64,000 nucleotides of DNA from Paenibacillus sp. FSL R5-0341 (GTDB lineage Bacteria > Bacillota > Bacilli > Paenibacillales > Paenibacillaceae), in NCBI RefSeq assembly GCF_037975235.1, contig NZ_CP150241.1, positions 2,542,001-2,606,000 on the forward strand. The letters run 5' to 3'. Positions 58,835-64,000 of the stretch are shown piece by piece. The stretch's first letter is position 1, and the number at the start of each line of letters is the position of its first letter. Under the pieces are notes generated by a model, which had not been told where the DNA came from, searched no databases, and saw only the letters and a list, made by a program, of their open reading frames with translations. The position numbers were made by a program, and so were the translations under genes.

Positions 58835-59549
58835 ACATCAGCAATGGCTCGCGCAATTGGAGAAGAAGTCCATGGAGAAACAGGAGCAGTTCATGAATGA
58901 CATTGCTTCGAAATTGAGAAGACCAAGACAACGGCATGCGCCAACCCAACCCTTTCGGGGAGCTCCCGACTTTTGGACTGAGCTGGAATGGGATGAAGAG
59001 AAGCGTATTCAAGCATTTACCGATAACTTTGTGAGCGTAGGTGCCCACATTGCGCGAGTTCAGAACATGGAAGAAGTATCTCAATTCATTGCGAACAAAT
59101 CTCATGAGCTGAGTGCGAAATATATCATTCGCCAAAATGAACAGGCGCTAAAGGATCTCGGATTGGAAGAGCAGTTACCGGATGTGCAGATCTCAGTCTG
59201 GAATAATCAAGCGGATGAGAACTGGAGGGCACGTGCAGCTGAGGCTGATATCGGTGTAGTCATGGCGGATTATGCAACAGCTTACACAGGCTCGGTCACT
59301 GTACTTTCTTCACCAGAAAAAGGTCGGTCAGTGAGTCTGTTGCCTACGGTACTTATCATCATTATTCCAGTGGATCGACTGTACACCAGACTGGGTGAGA
59401 CGCTGAATCGATTTGACGAAGCGGGAAGAGAGAATCTTCCGGCAGGCATCCACTTTATTTCAGGGCCAAGCCGCTCTTCCGATATTGAAAATGATTTAAC
59501 CATTGGCGTACACGGACCAGGTATTGTATATGGTTTGATTATGGGTTAA
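58824..59549 (+). CDS. lutC: Lactate utilisation protein C (LUD domain)
   Basis: 241 residues. The LUD domain is clear: ADIGVVMADYATAYTGSVTVLSSPEKGRSVSLLP and FISGPSRSSDIENDLTIGVHGPG. Third component of LutABC. ATG 58824, behind GGGGAGG (58810-58816), overlaps the lutB stop by 11 bp. Its stop is followed by 221 bp of AT-rich intergenic DNA before the peroxidase gene. Confidence 0.94.
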   Translation: MVTEHQQWLAQLEKKSMEKQEQFMNDIASKLRRPRQRHAPTQPFRGAPDFWTELEWDEEKRIQAFTDNFVSVGAHIARVQNMEEVSQFIANKSHELSAKYIIRQNEQALKDLGLEEQLPDVQISVWNNQADENWRARAAEADIGVVMADYATAYTGSVTVLSSPEKGRSVSLLPTVLIIIIPVDRLYTRLGETLNRFDEAGRENLPAGIHFISGPSRSSDIENDLTIGVHGPGIVYGLIMG

Positions 59550-59630
59550 CGGTGTGTTGAGCGTGATGGCCAATCATAATTTTCATAACTGTCCTAGATG
59601 CAGAAATCGTCTGCTGAGGGCAGTTTTTTG

Positions 59631-59659
59631 TTTACATTTTTATAGTTAAAAACTATTAA
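59631..59659 (+). promoter_or_regulatory. Promoter with palindromic operator for the second peroxidase gene
   Basis: TTTACA (59631-59636), 17-bp spacer, TATTAA (59654-59659). ATAGTT-AAA-AACTAT (59642-59656) is a perfect inverted repeat covering spacer and -10. TATAGTTA also occurs at the nitroreductase promoter (23122-23129). Confidence 0.55.
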
Positions 59660-59770
59660 TACTATACTAATTATATATTTCACCTATTAATAATGGAGGT
59701 GTATAATTCATCCCAAGAGAGAATTTATATGGGATACGAAAGAGAAAGAGAAAGAGGAGGAGAAGTACAG

Positions 59771-60325
59771 ATGAGTATATTTTCTTACCAAGTTCCGTTT
59801 ATGGATGGACATAACGGTGTTTTTTCTGCTTTTAAAGGGAAAGTACTGCTTATTGTGAATACAGCAAGTCGGTGTAGCTACTCCCGCCAGTTCAGTGAAC
59901 TTCAGCAAATGTATGAGAGATATCGTGATCAGGGGCTGGAAATTCTGGCATTCCCGTGCAACCAATTTAACGACAAAGAACCTGGCAGTAGCGCTGAGGT
60001 AGCCGAATATTGCAGAAGTCAGTTTCAGATATCCTTTCCGATTTTGGAGAAGGTTGAGGTCGTTGGGCAATCGGCGCATCCAGTGTTCCGTTATCTGATT
60101 GAAGAAGCGCCATTTCAAGGCTATGATCTGGACACAAAGGAAGGAAAGTGGATGGACACCTTTGTGAAGGAGAAGTATCCAGAGTTGTATCAAGGAGACG
60201 GGATCAAATGGAATTTCACCAAATTTCTGATTGACCGTAATGGGGACATCCATGGCCGTTATGAAACGACAGTTGCTCCATTAGAGATGGAGTCGGTTAT
60301 TCAGAATCTGTTGAAGAAATCATAG
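59771..60325 (+). CDS. Glutathione peroxidase-family thiol peroxidase (second copy)
   Basis: 184 residues. Peroxidatic Cys35 in NTASRCSYSRQF, then FPCNQFNDKEPGS and KWNFTKFLIDRNG. It is clearly related to, but well diverged from, the protein at 21153-21701, and likewise lacks the Gly after the active Cys. AGGAGGAG precedes ATG 59771; in-frame ATGs at 59693 and 59729 would add an Arg/Glu-rich tail with poorer SDs. The palindrome over its promoter suggests control by a redox-sensing repressor. Confidence 0.9.
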   Translation: MSIFSYQVPFMDGHNGVFSAFKGKVLLIVNTASRCSYSRQFSELQQMYERYRDQGLEILAFPCNQFNDKEPGSSAEVAEYCRSQFQISFPILEKVEVVGQSAHPVFRYLIEEAPFQGYDLDTKEGKWMDTFVKEKYPELYQGDGIKWNFTKFLIDRNGDIHGRYETTVAPLEMESVIQNLLKKS

Positions 60326-60439
60326 GTATACCGCAATCCCTGTCCTGAGGTCCTATGACTTTGGGACTGTTGAAGATTAGAACTGGAAATGTTAGGGTAA
60401 AAGAAGATAACCAATGCATACATTTTTTTTAATCAAAAA

Positions 60440-60462
60440 TGACCAATATACCATTTCGGTCA
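60440..60462. promoter_or_regulatory. Candidate operator upstream of the CYP102 gene
   Basis: TGACC and GGTCA form the outer arms of a 23-bp imperfect palindrome (8 of 11 pairs match), 162 bp before the ATG. TetR-type repressors (Bm3R1, FatR) control CYP102 genes in Bacilli through palindromes of this size; binding here is inference. Confidence 0.45.
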
Positions 60463-60623
60463 GTTAGTTCTATCATGGTTTTATCGTTATCTGGATGAAA
60501 TATGAAAATGTGCAAAAAATAACTTGAATGTGTTGTTCTGAAGAGGAAGTGTAATCGAGTCTGTAGTCACGTCATTATTTTTTAGTTGTAGAACTCTTAA
60601 CTTGGAAAGAAGGAGTGAGTGTC

Positions 60624-63600
60624 ATGCCACCAATTTCAGTGCCTCAACCGAAAACATTTGGCCCACTGGGCAACTTGCCGCAACTGAACTTTGATGAGCC
60701 GGTGCAATCCCTGGTGAAGCTGGCTGAAGAATATGGACCGATCTTTCGTATGGAGTACCCTGGACGAAGCGAATTATATATTTCCGGTCACGAGCTGGTC
60801 GCCGAGGTAACAGATGAATCCAAATTCGACAAACGGGTGTGGGCACCCCTTGCGAAGGTTCGTGCTTTTGCAGGAGATGGACTGTTTACGAGTTGGACCG
60901 AAGAACCGAATTGGAAAAAAGCCCATAACGTGCTGCTGCCAAGCTTCAGTCAACGTGCCATGCAGGGATACCACAACAAAATGATTGACCTGGCTGTGCA
61001 GCTGGTTCAGAAATGGTCGCGATTGAACCCGGATGAGACGGTTAACGTTCCGGATGATATGACACGGCTTACGCTCGATACGATTGGACTGTGTGGTTTC
61101 AACTACCGGTTTAACAGCTTCTATCGGGAAGAACCACACCCATTCATTACGAGCATGGTTCGTGCGTTGGATGAATCCATGAGTTCATTGCAGCGACTGC
61201 GTCTGCAAGACAAGCTGATGATCACCAAAAAGAAACAGTTTGAACAAGATATCCGTTCGATGTTCTCATTGGTGGATCATATTATTGCCGAGCGCAAAGA
61301 GCAACCACAGGAAGGCGCAGACGATCTGTTGTCCCACATGCTTAGCGGCAAGGACCCGGAAACGGGAGAAACACTGGATGATGAGAACATCCGTTATCAG
61401 ATTATTACCTTCCTGATTGCTGGACATGAGACCACAAGTGGACTGTTATCCTTCGCCGTCTATTATCTGATGAAGAATCCGGAGACGCTGGCTAAAGCTC
61501 AAGCTGAGGTGGATCAGATTTTGAAAGATCCAGTTCCAACCTACAACCAGGTTCGCAATCTGAAGTACGTTCGTATGGTTTTGAACGAAGCTTTGCGGTT
61601 ATGGCCTACGGCCCCGGCATTTTCTCTGTATGCAAAAGAGGACACGGTACTTGCAGGTCAATATCCTTTGCAAAAAGGCGACAGCGTCAGTGTACTTATT
61701 CCCAAGCTGCATCGCGACAGTGAAGCATGGGGAGACGATGTTGAGGAATTCCGTCCGGAACGATTTGAAGATCCGAGCAAAGTGCCGCATGATGCCTACA
61801 AACCTTTCGGTAACGGTCAACGGGCCTGCATTGGTCAGCAGTTTGCACTTCAGGAAGCAACGCTGGTACTGGGCATGGTGTTGAAGCATTTTGATTTCAT
61901 AGATCATTCCGATTATCAGTTAAAGGTAAAAGAAACCCTGACGCTCAAACCGGATAACTTCACAATCCGTGTACGTGCACGTGGGGGTCAGCCAGTCATG
62001 GCCGTTCCGGGTGTATCGGTCGAAGAACCAACGCCGGTCGCCAAAAGAACAGAGCTGGATGCAGCGAATGCCCATCACACACCGATGCTTGTTCTGTACG
62101 GTTCCAATCTGGGTACGGCCGAAGGCATTGCGCGTGAAATTGCCGATACTGCCAGATATCAGGGGTTCCGCAGTGAGGTCGCTGCGCTGGATGATCGCGT
62201 TGGCAAACTGCCGAAGGATGGCGCCGTCATTATTGTCAGTGCATCCTATAACGGTCAGCCGCCAAGTAATGCCAAGATGTTCGTCGAGTGGATTGAACAT
62301 GCGGACGCCAATGAATTCAAAGGTGTGCGTTTCGCCGTTCTTGGATGCGGTGACCACAACTGGGCCAGCACCTATCAGCGTATTCCACGTTTAATAGATG
62401 AACAGTTATCTTCCAGAGGAGCAGAGCGATTATCGCCGCTGGGTGAGTCAGATGCAAGCGGCGATTTCGAGAAACAAGTGGGGGATTGGACAGAGCAATT
62501 ATGGCCGGATCTCGCACGAACGATGGGACTGAAACTGAGCACAAGTTCCAATAGCGAACGTAGCTCATTGTCTGTACAATTTGTCAGCGGACTCGCCGTG
62601 ACACCTCTTGCGGATACGTATGATGCACATGTGGCAGATGTACTGGAGAACAGGGAGCTTCATGACGCGGGCAGTGAACGAAGCACACGTCACCTTGAGA
62701 TCAAATTGCCTGAAGGCATAACCTACAAGGAAGGGGATCACCTGGGCATTCTGCCGCAGAACCCACCGGAGCTGGTGGAACGTGTGCTTCGTCGATATGG
62801 GTTCACTGGAACGGAGCATCTGGTTCTGGATGCATCCGGTCGGAGTGCCGCGCATCTGCCGCTGCATCAACCGGTTAACCTGTATGATCTGCTCAGTCAT
62901 AGTGTTGAGCTTCAGGAGGCAGCAACTCGTGCGCAGTTGAGAGAAATGGCAGCATACACGGTATGTCCACCGCACAAGAAAGAGCTTGAAGCTCTGCTTG
63001 ATGAATCTGTATATATGGATGAAGTTCGGAATAAACGGATCTCCATGCTGGATTATCTGGTGAAATATGAAGCATGTGAACTGCCGTTCGAGCGCTTCCT
63101 TGAGTTACTGCCTTCATTAAAAGCCAGATACTATTCGATCTCCAGTTCACCACGTGTTCAGCCCGATCAAGCGAGTATTACGGTCAGTGTTGTGCGTGCC
63201 CCGGCATGGAGTGGACAGGGAGAATACAAAGGCATTGCATCCAACTATCTGGCTAACCTGAAGTCGGGTGATGAGATTGTCATGTTCACACGGACACCAG
63301 AATCCGGGTTCCAATTGCCGGAGGATGCACAGGTTCCCGTCATCATGGTGGGTCCGGGTACAGGCGTTGCCCCATTCCGTGGTTTCCTGCAGGCAAGACA
63401 TGTATTGAAGGAACAGGGTCAAGAGGTTGGCGAAGCCCATCTGTACTTTGGATGCCGGAATCCCGAACATGATTATCTGTATAAAAATGAACTGGAAGCG
63501 GCCCAGCAAGAAGGGCTTGTAGAGCTTCACACTGCCTTCTCCCGAGTGGATGGGGAAGAAAAATGTTATGTACAGCATCTAATGAGAGACGATGCCCGTC

Positions 63601-63797
63601 ATCTGATTCCATTGCTTGAAGAGGGTGCGCATCTGTATATCTGCGGTGATGGTAGCAAAATGGCACCTGATGTGGAAGCTACACTCCAGCAGGCATACAC
63701 GGATATTCATGGCAAGTCCGCGAAGGAAGCAGAAGATTGGCTTAATCAGCTTCAACAGGCAGGTCGTTATGCCAAGGACGTATGGACAGGCATCTGA
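60624..63797 (+). CDS. Self-sufficient cytochrome P450 / NADPH-P450 reductase fusion (CYP102, BM3-type)
   Basis: 1057 residues. P450 domain (1-460): [21 protein letters not shown], oxygen-binding AGHETTS, ExxR in NEALRLW and heme ligand Cys402 in [15 protein letters not shown] flavodoxin domain (from about 485): [26 protein letters not shown] reductase domain (from about 650): [25 protein letters not shown] and the C-terminal [14 protein letters not shown]. It hydroxylates medium- and long-chain fatty acids at subterminal positions using NADPH and O2, in the cytosol. GAAGGAG (60609-60615) supports ATG 60624; GTG 60615 overlaps the SD. No TetR repressor gene is adjacent within the window. Confidence 0.96.
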   Translation: MPPISVPQPKTFGPLGNLPQLNFDEPVQSLVKLAEEYGPIFRMEYPGRSELYISGHELVAEVTDESKFDKRVWAPLAKVRAFAGDGLFTSWTEEPNWKKAHNVLLPSFSQRAMQGYHNKMIDLAVQLVQKWSRLNPDETVNVPDDMTRLTLDTIGLCGFNYRFNSFYREEPHPFITSMVRALDESMSSLQRLRLQDKLMITKKKQFEQDIRSMFSLVDHIIAERKEQPQEGADDLLSHMLSGKDPETGETLDDENIRYQIITFLIAGHETTSGLLSFAVYYLMKNPETLAKAQAEVDQILKDPVPTYNQVRNLKYVRMVLNEALRLWPTAPAFSLYAKEDTVLAGQYPLQKGDSVSVLIPKLHRDSEAWGDDVEEFRPERFEDPSKVPHDAYKPFGNGQRACIGQQFALQEATLVLGMVLKHFDFIDHSDYQLKVKETLTLKPDNFTIRVRARGGQPVMAVPGVSVEEPTPVAKRTELDAANAHHTPMLVLYGSNLGTAEGIAREIADTARYQGFRSEVAALDDRVGKLPKDGAVIIVSASYNGQPPSNAKMFVEWIEHADANEFKGVRFAVLGCGDHNWASTYQRIPRLIDEQLSSRGAERLSPLGESDASGDFEKQVGDWTEQLWPDLARTMGLKLSTSSNSERSSLSVQFVSGLAVTPLADTYDAHVADVLENRELHDAGSERSTRHLEIKLPEGITYKEGDHLGILPQNPPELVERVLRRYGFTGTEHLVLDASGRSAAHLPLHQPVNLYDLLSHSVELQEAATRAQLREMAAYTVCPPHKKELEALLDESVYMDEVRNKRISMLDYLVKYEACELPFERFLELLPSLKARYYSISSSPRVQPDQASITVSVVRAPAWSGQGEYKGIASNYLANLKSGDEIVMFTRTPESGFQLPEDAQVPVIMVGPGTGVAPFRGFLQARHVLKEQGQEVGEAHLYFGCRNPEHDYLYKNELEAAQQEGLVELHTAFSRVDGEEKCYVQHLMRDDARHLIPLLEEGAHLYICGDGSKMAPDVEATLQQAYTDIHGKSAKEAEDWLNQLQQAGRYAKDVWTGI

Positions 63798-63837
63798 ACT
63801 AAACATGTGAAGGATCAGCTTGATCCGTAACTGGCTG

Positions 63838-63879
63838 AGCGGTGAGATACAGAAGCAGTTCTGTTCTCACCGCTTTTTG
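63838..63879 (+). terminator. Terminator after the CYP102 gene
   Basis: AGCGGTGAGATACAGAA-gcag-TTCTGTTCTCACCGCT, then TTTTTG. Confidence 0.92.
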
Positions 63880-63949
63880 ACATAAACTGATTCTTCAGCA
63901 GAAGAGTGGGTGCATGGGTTATAATGATATATTGGAAGGGAGCACCCGT

Positions 63950-64000
63950 ATGCAGACATTCGGGGAGCAGTATAAGGTTTGCGAAAAGAACCAGCTTTAC
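63950..64000 (+). CDS. Start of a gene cut by the window end
   Basis: ATG 63950 follows GGAAGGGAG (63934-63942) and a TATAAT (63920-63925). Only 17 codons are visible (MQTFGEQYKVCEKNQLY), too few to assign a family. Confidence 0.5.
   Translation, partial: MQTFGEQYKVCEKNQLY

Noticed and set aside
63793..63811. TGAACTAAACAT just at the CYP102 stop, matching the left end of the dispersed repeat
   Set aside because: Only 12 bases match and neither the rest of the end nor an inverted partner follows; chance or a minimal relic cannot be told apart.
1..64000. tRNA, rRNA, CRISPR arrays, prophage and intact insertion sequences
   Set aside because: Looked for characteristic cloverleaf ends, repeat-spacer periodicity, integrase and transposase motifs; none seen.

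Overview
The window looks like chromosomal DNA of a low-to-mid GC, endospore-forming Firmicute, most probably Paenibacillus. This rests on gene content and style, not on a database match. There is a YesM/YesN-type two-component system next to a CUT1 sugar ABC transporter that lacks its own ATPase. There are SLH-anchored and secreted glycoside hydrolases, a B. subtilis-type hxlAB/hxlR module, lutABC, a CYP102 (BM3-type) P450 fusion, and perfect Bacillus-type 7-1-7 Fur boxes. Start codons follow strong AGGAGG Shine-Dalgarno (SD) sites and are sometimes GTG or TTG. I found no rRNA, tRNA, CRISPR array, prophage or intact transposase gene.

Layout: 1-10 kb is a same-strand accessory run of small soluble enzymes: methyltransferase tail, NIPSNAP, four GNAT acetyltransferases, a FlaR-type P-loop protein, a beta-lactamase-fold serine hydrolase, a TraB/Tiki-like protein, an alpha/beta hydrolase, a secreted GH5 glucanase, an APH-type phosphotransferase and a DUF1801 protein. 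10-20 kb is a carbohydrate module: an FAD_oxidored protein divergent from an AraC regulator, then histidine kinase, AraC-type response regulator, solute-binding lipoprotein and two permeases. 20-32 kb is mixed: GyrI-like protein, glutathione peroxidase, nitroreductase, SLH-GH18 protein, TrxB-like flavoprotein, WG-repeat protein, DUF3243 protein and heme O synthase (ctaB). 32-39 kb holds a TPR protein, a LysR regulator divergent from an EamA exporter, and a LacI regulator next to a GH2 beta-mannosidase with a matching promoter. 39-41 kb is a Fur-boxed AraC regulator reading in frame, with no stop, into a FecB-type siderophore-binding lipoprotein. 41-51 kb includes a divergent metzincin-like protease, a SRAP-family protein that appears to have lost key catalytic residues, an old yellow enzyme, a DeoR regulator, an OsmC protein, an AEC carrier, a lactonase and hxlA-hxlB-hxlR. 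51-64 kb has pepF, a DUF2500 protein, rhaB with a DeoR regulator running into lutABC, a second glutathione peroxidase and the CYP102 fusion.

How genes may work together: RhaB, its DeoR neighbour and LutABC would join rhamnose catabolism (which yields lactaldehyde, hence lactate) to lactate oxidation. HxlA/HxlB would remove formaldehyde. The kinase/regulator pair would sense a carbohydrate and drive the adjacent ABC importer. The AraC/binding-protein pair would couple siderophore capture to gene control under Fur.

The most unusual items are: the in-frame AraC-lipoprotein ORF with a second, identical Fur box inside its linker; a dispersed intergenic repeat of about 230 bp with imperfect terminal inverted repeats (two full copies, one truncated, one internally deleted); the SRAP protein with altered catalytic motifs; and a 13-bp perfect inverted repeat flanked by 9-bp direct repeats between the kinase and response-regulator genes.
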